Of a stretch of 64,000 nt of DNA, positions 1-7,458 are shown one piece after another. The notes under the pieces were generated by a model, which worked only from the letters and a program-made list of their open reading frames with translations, had not been told where the DNA came from and searched no databases. The DNA is from Denitrobaculum tricleocarpae (GTDB taxonomy: Bacteria > Pseudomonadota > Alphaproteobacteria > Kiloniellales > Kiloniellaceae): the NCBI RefSeq assembly GCF_007004665.1, contig NZ_ML660055.1, positions 124,001 through 188,000 of the forward strand, read 5' to 3'. The position numbers and the translations under genes are program-made. Within the stretch, counting starts at the first letter, position 1, and every line of letters begins with the position of its first letter.

Positions 1-660
1 GACATGGTCGGTTGGGCTTTCGGCCAGATCTTCTCCGGTGCTTTCACCGGCGAGGGTGTTGCCGGCGGCGTTATCGGGGCCTTGATTCAAGGCTTTAAAC
101 GAGCGGCCTTCTCCAATGAAGCCGGTATCGGTTCTGCCTCCATCGCGCACTCCGCCGTGCGAACCAAAGAGCCGATCACCGAAGGTTTTGTCTCCCTGCT
201 TGAGCCCTTCATCGATACGGTCGTAATCTGCACCATGACTGCTCTGGTGATCATCATCACCGGAAAACTTGGCAGCGATCTGACCGGGGTCGCCCTGACC
301 TCGAGCGCCTTCGAAAGCGCCTTTGCCTGGTTCCCCTATGTCCTGGCAGTCGCCGTGATTCTCTTTGCTTTCTCAACCATGATTTCCTGGTCCTACTATG
401 GCCTCAAGGCCTGGACATATCTGGTGGGCGAAGACAAGAAGATGGAGCTCATCTTCAAGCTCGTCTTCTGCCTCTTCGTGGTTTTGGGAGCAAGCATGTC
501 ACTGGGTCCGGTGATCGACTTCTCGGACTCTATGATCTTCGCCATGGCGATTCCGAACATCATCGGTCTCTACGTGCTGATGCCCTTTGTGAAGGCGGAG
601 CTCGAACAGTACACCGCCAAGCTTGCCTCCGGCGAAATCCGGAAGTTCAAGCACACGTAA
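1..660 (+). CDS. Sodium:alanine/glycine symporter (AGCS family), C-terminal part
   Basis: The frame is open from the first base, so the start lies upstream and only the last 219 codons are present. AGCS carriers bring alanine or glycine into the cell together with sodium across the inner membrane. The family-typical stretch [17 protein letters not shown] is visible near visible residues 34-50, and it is followed by about four strongly hydrophobic segments and a short polar tail ending KFKHT. A strong hairpin terminator follows the stop by 27 bases. The family call is secure; the amino acid transported cannot be decided from this fragment. Confidence 0.9.
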   Translation, partial: DMVGWAFGQIFSGAFTGEGVAGGVIGALIQGFKRAAFSNEAGIGSASIAHSAVRTKEPITEGFVSLLEPFIDTVVICTMTALVIIITGKLGSDLTGVALTSSAFESAFAWFPYVLAVAVILFAFSTMISWSYYGLKAWTYLVGEDKKMELIFKLVFCLFVVLGASMSLGPVIDFSDSMIFAMAIPNIIGLYVLMPFVKAELEQYTAKLASGEIRKFKHT

Positions 661-687
661 CTCAGATCCAACTGCGTGAGACAGGAA

Positions 688-716
688 GGGGTGGCCTCAA
701 AGGCCGCCCCTTTTTT
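688..716 (+). terminator. Intrinsic terminator of the symporter gene
   Basis: A 10-bp stem (688-697 with 701-710, one G-T pair) closes a CAA loop and is followed directly by six T residues. It ends the symporter transcript. The next gene converges from the other strand but gets no T-run from this hairpin. Confidence 0.9.
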
Positions 717-722
717 ACGCTC

Positions 723-2603
723 TCAATTCCCGCAGGTGATTTCCGCGAAACCGTCGCACTTGTACTGCGCGCAGATCCTGCTCTCGCCGATCAGGAAGGT
801 CGGAAAGATACCACCGATATTGTCATCTTTCTGCCAGGCCGTGGCGCGCTTGAAGCCCTTCAGCTCGCACCACTTGCTCGCGGCCTCTTCCCCGCAACCG
901 CCATCTGCGCGAAGACAATAGTTCAGCCGGTAAACGTCGTAGACAGGAAAGGCGAAGACCTCTTCTCCCGGACTTGTTGGGTCTGCGGACGCGGGCGCGT
1001 CGGATTGCGGCACTGCCCCTGTCTGGGCAGTCTGAGTCTGGGCCGTTTGGGTCTGGTTTGCCTGGATCTTCTGAGGCGCGTTCTTCTGTTGCTGAGCCCG
1101 GGGCACCTCTGCCGCTGATGTCCGGGCCGCTGATGTCCGGGCGGATGCGGGTTTCGCGCCCGCAAACCTCACGTCCGGTGTCATCACCTTGCCAGCATCA
1201 GGTGAAGATGCCTGGGAGGAGGGGATCGGCTGCGGCGCAATCACGGGCGACGCCGTCACGGCGACCGCGGGAACCGCAGCCTTCTTTGCGGCGGCTTCAT
1301 CGGGAACACTGACGGCCGAGGTTTCAGGTTGAGGCGGGAGATCCGTCATCGGTTCCAGCTTCGCTGTCGAGAGTCCGGTTTCTGCCTTGGGCGCGATCGC
1401 TGTTGCCTTCATCTGATCAAGGGTCGGTTGTTCTGCCTTTGCATCAGGCGCTATCGGTTCGATCTTTGACGCTAAGGTCGTCCCTGCAGTCACCGCCCCT
1501 GCAGTTGTCGCCCCTGCAGTTGTCGTAGGAGCACTTTTCGTCGGAGTGTTTTTTGTTTGGATTTTGGCGGTCTTCAAATTCCTCTCCGGATCCGGAGCCA
1601 CGGCCCGGGCAGAGGCTTCAGACGTGCCGCCGGCAGCTTCGACGCGCAGCGACCGCACCCGGTCCCGAAAGAGATAATCGGACAGCAACAGATCTCGCCG
1701 TGCGGAAGCGGAAACCCGGGTTCTCCCGCTTGGGCTCGAGGCATCTGGCGCATCAAGGGTCACGGATTCGCCCTGGCAATTCTCACCCTCGAAAAGCACG
1801 GCGCGAAAAGCCCTCTCCTGGCTTTCGTACCGGCGGTCCAGGTCGGAGGGTTGCAGCAATGCAATCCGGTCGCTCTTGAGCATATCGGACAGACGGGCCG
1901 AGGCACCACCTTCCGGCAATGCGACTTTAGCGCCCCGCAGATTGACGCAGCCTCGAGTTTTCGGCGCGCGTTCGGCGGATTTGGCGAGTGAGCTCTCGAA
2001 CCCCATGGGAACAAAACGCCGGTCGAAATTCAGAGACCGCAGAATGTTGCCGCAGCCTTTGCCGTAGGACCTGCGCCGCTTCATCAAAAGCGCGCCCGGC
2101 GGCGGGCCCGCTGCGCGCAGGAAAACGATAGCCGAGGCGTATCCCTCGCCACCCGCATCGTCCAGATTACCAACGCCTGTCTTCCCGGACTGGGCCGGCA
2201 GAAAATCGGCCGTCGCGCCGTGCCAGATCAAATCGGGATTCTCGTCGCTGCCAAGAGTCGGCGCACAGCTCTGATCGCGAGAGACGAAATATGCACCGCG
2301 AAAGAGAACAGCGCCCACGGCGGCCCCGGCCTTTAGTGAGCGCGCCTTAGAAATCTGAGCAGTGTCGAGCCGTTCGAAATAACCGTAAGTCATGCCCGGC
2401 TCCAACGTCAGGCTGCGCGCGGCCCCGGTAAAATCCTGACCGTCAAAGATCCGGACCTCCAGCGGAGCCGGGTCATTTCGCCCGGACTCTTGCGCGAAAG
2501 AAGAAAGCGGTATCAGGACCGCGAAGACAGCCGCAGCGACCACAAACCTGCAGAGAATTTCCGTAACGGCCCGGTCGCACTTGTTTGAGAGCCTCGACGT
2601 CAT
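723..2603 (-). CDS. Exported protein with crystallin-like modules, Pro/Ala/Thr-rich linker and Cys-rich C-terminus
   Basis: No characterised family was recognised for this 626-residue protein. An N-terminal signal-like hydrophobic segment (residues 19-37) ends near SFAQES, which suggests export to the periplasm. Residues ~48-105 (VRIFDGQDFTGAARSLTL, then LKAGAAVGAVLFRGAYF) resemble paired beta/gamma-crystallin Greek-key motifs. A second similar stretch begins at RAVLFEGENCQGESVTL and ends with RVRSLRV. Residues ~330-545 are a low-complexity Ala/Pro/Thr/Gln linker made partly of 15-bp tandem duplications. The last ~75 residues hold seven cysteines in a compact domain (YCLRADGGCGEEAASKWC, CAQYKCDGF). 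No ribosome binding site is obvious at the ATG. The crystallin assignment is inference from spacing. Confidence 0.6.
   Translation of the reverse strand: MTSRLSNKCDRAVTEILCRFVVAAAVFAVLIPLSSFAQESGRNDPAPLEVRIFDGQDFTGAARSLTLEPGMTYGYFERLDTAQISKARSLKAGAAVGAVLFRGAYFVSRDQSCAPTLGSDENPDLIWHGATADFLPAQSGKTGVGNLDDAGGEGYASAIVFLRAAGPPPGALLMKRRRSYGKGCGNILRSLNFDRRFVPMGFESSLAKSAERAPKTRGCVNLRGAKVALPEGGASARLSDMLKSDRIALLQPSDLDRRYESQERAFRAVLFEGENCQGESVTLDAPDASSPSGRTRVSASARRDLLLSDYLFRDRVRSLRVEAAGGTSEASARAVAPDPERNLKTAKIQTKNTPTKSAPTTTAGATTAGAVTAGTTLASKIEPIAPDAKAEQPTLDQMKATAIAPKAETGLSTAKLEPMTDLPPQPETSAVSVPDEAAAKKAAVPAVAVTASPVIAPQPIPSSQASSPDAGKVMTPDVRFAGAKPASARTSAARTSAAEVPRAQQQKNAPQKIQANQTQTAQTQTAQTGAVPQSDAPASADPTSPGEEVFAFPVYDVYRLNYCLRADGGCGEEAASKWCELKGFKRATAWQKDDNIGGIFPTFLIGESRICAQYKCDGFAEITCGN
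1111..1140. repeat. 15-bp tandem duplication in linker of exported protein
   Basis: The 15-base unit at 1111-1125 is repeated without change at 1126-1140. It adds five residues in frame to the low-complexity linker. It is one of many such duplications in this window. Confidence 0.85.
1495..1524. repeat. 15-bp tandem duplication in linker of exported protein
   Basis: The unit at 1495-1509 is repeated exactly at 1510-1524, and a diverged third copy lies just before it. It encodes the Ala/Thr/Gly-rich repeat in the linker. Confidence 0.85.
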
Positions 2604-2717
2604 TTTGCAAAACCCGATCGCTAAGCCTTGCGCGAGTCTAGTCTATAGCGGGCGTCTTTGGAATCCCCCCGCAACCCAGATTGGAAAAAGCCCCCGCCGC
2701 CGGAAAACTACAGGATA

Positions 2718-3176
2718 TCAGACCGGACGCTGCACGTAGTCACTAATGTCACGCTGCGTGCGTTGGTAATCCCCCTTAAAATGCGGGCTCGAAATCACGA
2801 AATCCGCGCTTGAGCGGTTGCAGGCAAAGATAACGTTGTAGAGCGTCGAAAGCCGGGTCAGCGCTTTGACATCGACGTCATGCGGAAGCGAGGTCATGGG
2901 ATCCATGAAGAAAAGCAGGACGTCCAGCTTGCCTTCCGCGATCATCGCACCGAGTTGCTGGTCGCCGCCGAGCGGGCCGCTCTTGAGCAGCGTGATTTCC
3001 AGCGACGGGCAGCGTTCGGTAATGATTCTGCCGGTCGTCCCCGTCGCCCAGAGCTTGTGCGGCTGCAATGCGGCTTCGTTCACGGCCACCCATTCGACCA
3101 GTTCCGCTTTGGTCTGATCGTGGGCGACCAGGGCGATGTTTTTAGCTTTGACAGTGATTGTTCCGTTCCTTCGCAC
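2718..3176 (-). CDS. mgsA: Methylglyoxal synthase
   Basis: MgsA converts dihydroxyacetone phosphate to methylglyoxal and phosphate in the cytoplasm, a bypass of lower glycolysis that relieves sugar-phosphate stress. The 152-residue protein has the usual family length. It shows the phosphate-binding ATGTTG motif, SGPLGGDQQLGA, and the catalytic stretch FFMDPMTSLPHDVDVKAL with the conserved Asp and His, then SADFVISSPHF. The start codon is GTG at 3176. The rhodanese gene lies 30 bases upstream on the same strand, so both are probably co-transcribed. Confidence 0.95.
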   Translation of the reverse strand: MRRNGTITVKAKNIALVAHDQTKAELVEWVAVNEAALQPHKLWATGTTGRIITERCPSLEITLLKSGPLGGDQQLGAMIAEGKLDVLLFFMDPMTSLPHDVDVKALTRLSTLYNVIFACNRSSADFVISSPHFKGDYQRTQRDISDYVQRPV

Positions 3177-3206
3177 AACAGCGATTTCAACCTGCGTTCC
3201 GGGTGG

Positions 3207-3608
3207 TTAGGCGCGCGGCTCCGGCATCTCGATCGCGCCCCCGGCGTCCTTCCAGGCCGTAAAGCCGCCGTCGATATGAGCCACCGGCTCGAGCCCCATG
3301 CGCTGAACCGTCTGTGTGGCAAGCGCCGAGCGCCAGCCCATGGCGCAGAAAAAAACCAGCTTCTTGCCGGCTCCGAAATCCGGATCGAAGTACTTGCTGT
3401 CCGGATCCACCCAGAACTCCAGCATGCCGCGCGGACAGTGTTTGGCGCCGGGCACCCTCCCTTCACGGCGCAGTTCGCGCACATCGCGCAGATCGACGAA
3501 AAGAACGTCAGGATCATTCTTTGCGGCCAGGGCCTGATCGATCGAGAGCGTCTCGATCTCCTTCTCCGCGTCGGCGACCATCTGCGCCACACCGATCTTG
3601 AGTGCCAT
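3207..3608 (-). CDS. Rhodanese-like sulfurtransferase, single domain
   Basis: This 133-residue protein has one rhodanese domain: VLFVDLRDVRELRREGRVPGA, then the active loop FFCAMGWRSA with the catalytic cysteine, then HIDGGFTAWKDAGG. Such proteins pass sulfane sulfur from a cysteine persulfide to acceptors; the acceptor is unknown. The frame extends upstream to 3749, but the ATG at 3608 begins the conserved region and has AGGAAAA placed suitably before it, so the upstream 47 codons were excluded. Some single-domain homologues begin with a similar helical extension (KIGVAQMVADAEKEIE). It probably forms an operon with mgsA downstream. Confidence 0.88.
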   Translation of the reverse strand: MALKIGVAQMVADAEKEIETLSIDQALAAKNDPDVLFVDLRDVRELRREGRVPGAKHCPRGMLEFWVDPDSKYFDPDFGAGKKLVFFCAMGWRSALATQTVQRMGLEPVAHIDGGFTAWKDAGGAIEMPEPRA

Positions 3609-3690
3609 GGGTGTTTTCCTGTCGAGTCTTCGTTGCGGGATCAGCTTTGGGTGCAAGCTATAGCACGAGAAAAGAGACTCTGTCCCTAAC

Positions 3691-4110
3691 CTAGCGCCCG
3701 AAAAGATGGAGCGCCACCTGCCGCCGATGGGGCGCGCGCCGGTGCTCAAAAAGATAAATCCCCTGCCAGGTGCCCAGCAGCAAACGCCCGCTCTGAACCG
3801 GAATCGAGAGCTGCGTCTGGGTCAGGGCCGCGCGGATGTGGGCGGGCATATCATCCGGCCCTTCGGCGGTGTGGCGGTAGAGCGCGGGATCTTCGGCCAC
3901 CAGTCGGCTGAAGAAAGTCTCCAGATCCCGCTGGACGTCAGGGTCGGCGTTCTCCTGGATCGTGAGGGATGCTGAGGTGTGTCGGCAGAAAAGCGTCAGG
4001 AGTCCGTCCCGAACCCCCGTCTCTTGGAGCCAGCCGGAGACTTTACCGGTAATATCGGTCAGACCCTGCCCCGCGGTCGGGATCGTGACGGTCGCTTGCG
4101 ATTGTTCCAT
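3691..4110 (-). CDS. YjbQ / UPF0047 family protein
   Basis: This 139-residue cytoplasmic protein matches the YjbQ family (sometimes called secondary thiamine-phosphate synthase because E. coli YjbQ can weakly replace ThiE). Diagnostic motifs are [38 protein letters not shown] and [13 protein letters not shown], with the conserved histidines in place. Length is normal. It lies 82 bases upstream of the rhodanese gene on the same strand and diverges from the Nudix gene with a 53-base spacer. The physiological substrate of the family is not settled. Confidence 0.9.
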   Translation of the reverse strand: MEQSQATVTIPTAGQGLTDITGKVSGWLQETGVRDGLLTLFCRHTSASLTIQENADPDVQRDLETFFSRLVAEDPALYRHTAEGPDDMPAHIRAALTQTQLSIPVQSGRLLLGTWQGIYLFEHRRAPHRRQVALHLFGR

Positions 4111-4163
4111 GGGATAAAACTACATCGTGGGGACATAATCTGTCGACGAAACAAGAGGCTTAC

Positions 4164-4847
4164 ATGACACCTCCTCCTCAAGAGCCTGCGCCCGGGCGCA
4201 CTCCGGAAGCGGGCGAACCGCGCCGGCTGCGCTGGGCGCGGGAGCTGCAGGCTCTGGCGCAAACCGGGCTGACCTATGCGACAGATCCCTACGACATCGA
4301 GCGCTATCATGCCGCCCGCGCGCTTGCCGTGGAGATGCTGGCCGCGGCCGGTGCGGCGGAAGAAGCTGTAATCGCAGAGCTTTTTCGGAACGAGACCGGT
4401 TACGCAACACCGAAGGTCGATGTCCGGGGCGCGGTCTTCCAGGGCTGTGAGGGCGGTGCAGAGCAGATCCTGCTGGTCCGGGAGGTCACCGACGGCAAGT
4501 GGGCGCTGCCCGGCGGCTGGGCCGACGTCAATGCCTCGCCGCGGGAAAACGTCGAGCGGGAGATCTTCGAGGAGTCAGGCTACGAGGCCAGGGTCACCAA
4601 GCTGGCCGCTGTTTACGACCGGCTGAAACATCCGCACAGCCCGCCTCATCTCTTTCATATCTATAAGATGTTTTTCATCTGTACCCTGACCGGCGGTAAC
4701 GCAAAAACCAGTGTGGAGACCAGTGAGATCGGCTTCTTCGGTGAGGATAACCTGCCCGAACTCTCCCAGGGCCGCGTTCTGGAAAGTCAGATCCGGCGCA
4801 TGTTCGCGCACCAGCGGGACAGCAGCCTGCCGGCCGAATTCGATTGA
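4164..4847 (+). CDS. Nudix hydrolase with N-terminal helical domain
   Basis: This 227-residue enzyme has a short helical N-terminal domain (about residues 22-75, [17 protein letters not shown]) of the type found in a subgroup of ADP-sugar-type Nudix hydrolases. The Nudix box follows at [24 protein letters not shown] (split here as [13 protein letters not shown] and [11 protein letters not shown]). The first glutamate of the canonical box is alanine, as is usual in this GGWAD subgroup, while the metal-binding REIFEE core is intact. It probably hydrolyses a nucleoside diphosphate derivative. A GAGG ribosome site lies six bases before the ATG. Confidence 0.88.
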   Translation: MTPPPQEPAPGRTPEAGEPRRLRWARELQALAQTGLTYATDPYDIERYHAARALAVEMLAAAGAAEEAVIAELFRNETGYATPKVDVRGAVFQGCEGGAEQILLVREVTDGKWALPGGWADVNASPRENVEREIFEESGYEARVTKLAAVYDRLKHPHSPPHLFHIYKMFFICTLTGGNAKTSVETSEIGFFGEDNLPELSQGRVLESQIRRMFAHQRDSSLPAEFD

Positions 4848-5164
4848 GCGGCCGGCACAGCGCCGCGCCGCCGTTTGCTTTTTAAAAAGCCGCCTTTCTG
4901 TCCCCATTTAAAAACGACATGACATACAAATGTCACAGCCATCGCATTTGCGGGGAGCGGGCGCCGAAATTCTTTACCTGAGGCGAATCAGGGCCGCTGC
5001 ACGCACCGCGTGACCGTCCAGATCCGCGCACCCCGGACAGGCCAGAGAAAGACAGGCCAGAGAAAGAGAGCCCGGTTCGAAACGCGCCGATCTGTAAATC
5101 GCCGGTCTTTAACTGGCCAATCTTTGACTGGCCGGTCGTGACGGCCCCATCTCAGGGTTGCCGC
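4848..5164. other. Intergenic region, no gene seen
   Basis: The Nudix gene and the M48 protease gene converge here. The spacer holds a perfect 14-bp palindrome of GC-T5-A5-GC at 4877-4890, a 15-bp tandem duplication (5037-5066) and a degenerate repeat of a ~13-base unit near 5100-5140. No reading frame with coding character was found, and there is no clear T-run terminator. Confidence 0.6.
5037..5066. repeat. 15-bp perfect tandem duplication, noncoding
   Basis: Unit acaggccagagaaag occupies 5037-5051 and again 5052-5066 without a mismatch. Because it is noncoding, the 15-base length is not explained by reading-frame selection. Confidence 0.9.
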
Positions 5165-6895
5165 TCACAGGCTGGCCTGCTGCTCCGCCTCCCATTCCTT
5201 GAGTTTTCCCTGGGAGGCCTGGACACAGGACTTCGCCTTGTCGCGGAAGACCAGCCGGCAGGTGGTGGTCAGCTCCTGCGCCGCCTCGCGCTGGTTGCTG
5301 CGCAGCAGGGCGTCGATGCGGAAGGGGTAGAGGCCCGGCGGCTCCTTGAAACGGGTCCAGGCTTCGTCGATCAGGGCGTCCGCCGCCTTGATCTTGCCGC
5401 TGTCCCGGTAGAGCCGGATCGTATCCCGGTAGACCTCGAAGGAGGGCTCAGGTCCTTTGAGCGCATATTCCAGATTGAGGCGCTGCTTTGTCGTCTCGCC
5501 CTGAAGCTTGCGCAGCAGCGCGAAATTCAGCCGCGGCAGGGCAAGGCTGCCGCCCCGGCCCTTGATGGCGGCAAAGGCCTTTTGCTGCGCGCCCTTGTAG
5601 TCCTCGACATCGATGTAGTTCCGGGTCTCCCAGCTGGCACGGTAAATGGTCAGAAGCTCGTCCACGGAGGGCTGGGCCAGAAATTTCGCCCAACCGGACC
5701 GGATTGCCTCGCGCTCGTCGAACTCGTCTTCCTTATCCTCGTAGTGCTCGTCGATATAGTCGACCAGGGAATCCAGACGCTCCTGGGTCTCGGGGTGGCG
5801 TTCTTCGAGATCCGTGGTCAGGGCATCGAACTCCAGACGCGCCTTTTCGACGAAGTTCATGAAGGCCTGCCCGATGTCGCGCGTGCTCTCCGCCCTTGCA
5901 TCCAGGTCGGCCCGCCGCGCGGCGAAGGGATCGGTCTCCACGCCCTCGAAGTACTTCAGCAGGCGCTCCAGGAAGACCGGCGCCTCGTAGACGTCGTAAC
6001 CGGCGCGCGCCACCAGGTCGAAGGCGAGCAGATCCGCCTCGATCTCCTGATCCCGCGACCAGCTCGGCGTGAGAGCCGTCTCGGTCAGAAACAAAGTCGC
6101 CTGTGCCGCGAACCAGGTGATCAGCTGAACCTTCTGCATCTCGGCCTGATTGTTCGCGTCCAGGAAGCCGTAAGCGGCGCCGAGTTCCACCGCGGAAGCC
6201 AGGCCGACCTCGGCCACGTTGGCCAGCTTCTCGTTGGTGCTGGCCAGCCACTCCGCATTGTGGTGGTTCAGGAGCACGTGCGAGATTTCATGGGCAACCA
6301 CGAAAGCCAGCTCGTCCTCGCTGCCGACATCCGCGATGATCGCAATCGGGATGCCGATCACACCGTCATGCATGGCGCTGGCATCGCCGAGACCGCGCGC
6401 GCCGGTCACGACGAAGCGGATCGGGACGTTGGTCACCGGCTGGACGGCCAGAACCCGGGCCGCGATCTGATTGAGCTTGGCTTCGATCCTCGCTTCCGGC
6501 ACCACGCCCGGACGGGCCAGGCGGAAGTGGGTCATGCCGTCGGTCAGCAGATTGACGTCCTGCGGTTTGTAGGCCGTGCCGCTCTCTTGCTGCTTCGGCT
6601 CTTTGACCCCGCTGTAGCCGTCTTCGTCTTTCCCGAAGGCCGTGCTGGAGAGATTGCGCTGCGGCGTCGCCTTGCTTTCACGTTCCAGGATCGACATCCG
6701 CCAGGGACCGGGCTCCAGTTCGTCGATCAGCACCCCGTCTTCCCCGGGCGCGCCGTCGACCTGCCGGTCGATCCACTTGAAGAGATCGGATTGGGCGGGC
6801 GGGATCAAACCCGCCATGAGAATCCCAAAGACCCCGAGGGCGATCACCGCGCGGATTGCAACGGATCGCCGTTCCCCAAAAGACGCAGTCCTCAT
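5165..6895 (-). CDS. M48 family zinc metalloprotease, membrane-anchored or exported
   Basis: This 576-residue protein has an N-terminal signal anchor (residues ~14-34), an M48 peptidase domain with the zinc motif HEISH at 202-206, the third ligand in EIEADLLAFDL, and a C-terminal helical repeat region of TPR-like character (~430-570). M48 proteases of this type act in envelope quality control. The ATG overlaps the stop of the upstream SH3-like gene by four bases (ATGA), so translation of the two is probably coupled. It resembles BepA-type M48-TPR proteins, but no outer-membrane signal was seen. Function in this cluster is inference. Confidence 0.85.
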   Translation of the reverse strand: MRTASFGERRSVAIRAVIALGVFGILMAGLIPPAQSDLFKWIDRQVDGAPGEDGVLIDELEPGPWRMSILERESKATPQRNLSSTAFGKDEDGYSGVKEPKQQESGTAYKPQDVNLLTDGMTHFRLARPGVVPEARIEAKLNQIAARVLAVQPVTNVPIRFVVTGARGLGDASAMHDGVIGIPIAIIADVGSEDELAFVVAHEISHVLLNHHNAEWLASTNEKLANVAEVGLASAVELGAAYGFLDANNQAEMQKVQLITWFAAQATLFLTETALTPSWSRDQEIEADLLAFDLVARAGYDVYEAPVFLERLLKYFEGVETDPFAARRADLDARAESTRDIGQAFMNFVEKARLEFDALTTDLEERHPETQERLDSLVDYIDEHYEDKEDEFDEREAIRSGWAKFLAQPSVDELLTIYRASWETRNYIDVEDYKGAQQKAFAAIKGRGGSLALPRLNFALLRKLQGETTKQRLNLEYALKGPEPSFEVYRDTIRLYRDSGKIKAADALIDEAWTRFKEPPGLYPFRIDALLRSNQREAAQELTTTCRLVFRDKAKSCVQASQGKLKEWEAEQQASL

Positions 6896-7311
6896 TGACA
6901 GGACGCGCCCGAACCGCGCGAGACCGCATTTCCCGCGCTTCCCTGTTGCACACTGGCGAGACTCTGGACCTTCGGACAGGGCGGCAGTCCGGTCTTCACA
7001 CCGTTGGTCTTGGCGTTCTTGCGCTTGATCCAGACGGTCTGGTTATTGATTTTGAAAGCGTAACGGCTGTTGGTGGCCGCAAGGATCTTTTGCTGGCCTC
7101 CCAAAGCGCGAAGCTCTTTGGCCGAGAGTTTTTTCCATACCGCTTTGCTTTTGGCGTCTTTGTAGAGCTTGATTTTGGATCCGCTAAAGCCGGTGATCAT
7201 TGGTTCGCTCTGGCCATATGCCGACGGCACGCCGGATAGCAAACCCGCTCCAAAACTCAAAAAAACTGCAAGAAAGACCGCCTGTACGCCTCCATTGAAC
7301 CTGTTTCCCAT
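6892..7311 (-). CDS. Small exported SH3-like protein
   Basis: This is a 139-residue protein beginning MGNRFNGG, preceded by AAAAGGGG at good spacing; the in-frame ATG nine codons earlier lacks a ribosome site. A signal peptide (residues ~8-34) ends near PSAYGQSE. The mature part reads SKIKLYKDAKSKAVWKKL and later YAFKINNQTVWIKRKNAKT, a beta-rich pattern like bacterial SH3-type domains. Two cysteines (PPC near the end, and the penultimate residue SCQ) could form a disulfide. It overlaps the M48 gene by four bases. The exact family is not recognised. Confidence 0.7.
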   Translation of the reverse strand: MGNRFNGGVQAVFLAVFLSFGAGLLSGVPSAYGQSEPMITGFSGSKIKLYKDAKSKAVWKKLSAKELRALGGQQKILAATNSRYAFKINNQTVWIKRKNAKTNGVKTGLPPCPKVQSLASVQQGSAGNAVSRGSGASCQ

Positions 7312-7458
7312 AGCATCCCCTTTTCTATAGCAGGTCACTTTTTTGATGACTGTTATCGGTAGTGCTCAACCCTGATCTTTACGATTCATGATAGTGTAGC
7401 AAATTGTTTTACAACCTACAATTATAGAGTCGCACAGCTCTTCTAAAACTGCATGATT
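7312..7458 (-). promoter_or_regulatory. AT-rich spacer between CHASE2 gene and SH3-like gene
   Basis: The 147-base spacer is clearly richer in A and T than its surroundings, especially 7340-7440. This fits a promoter for the SH3-like/M48 pair in addition to any read-through from the CHASE2 gene. No single -35/-10 pair could be chosen with confidence. Confidence 0.35.

Noticed and set aside
5138-6898. A 586-codon open frame opposite the M48 protease gene
   Set aside because: It is the antisense of a clear protease with HEISH and has no recognisable domain; high GC content keeps antisense frames open.
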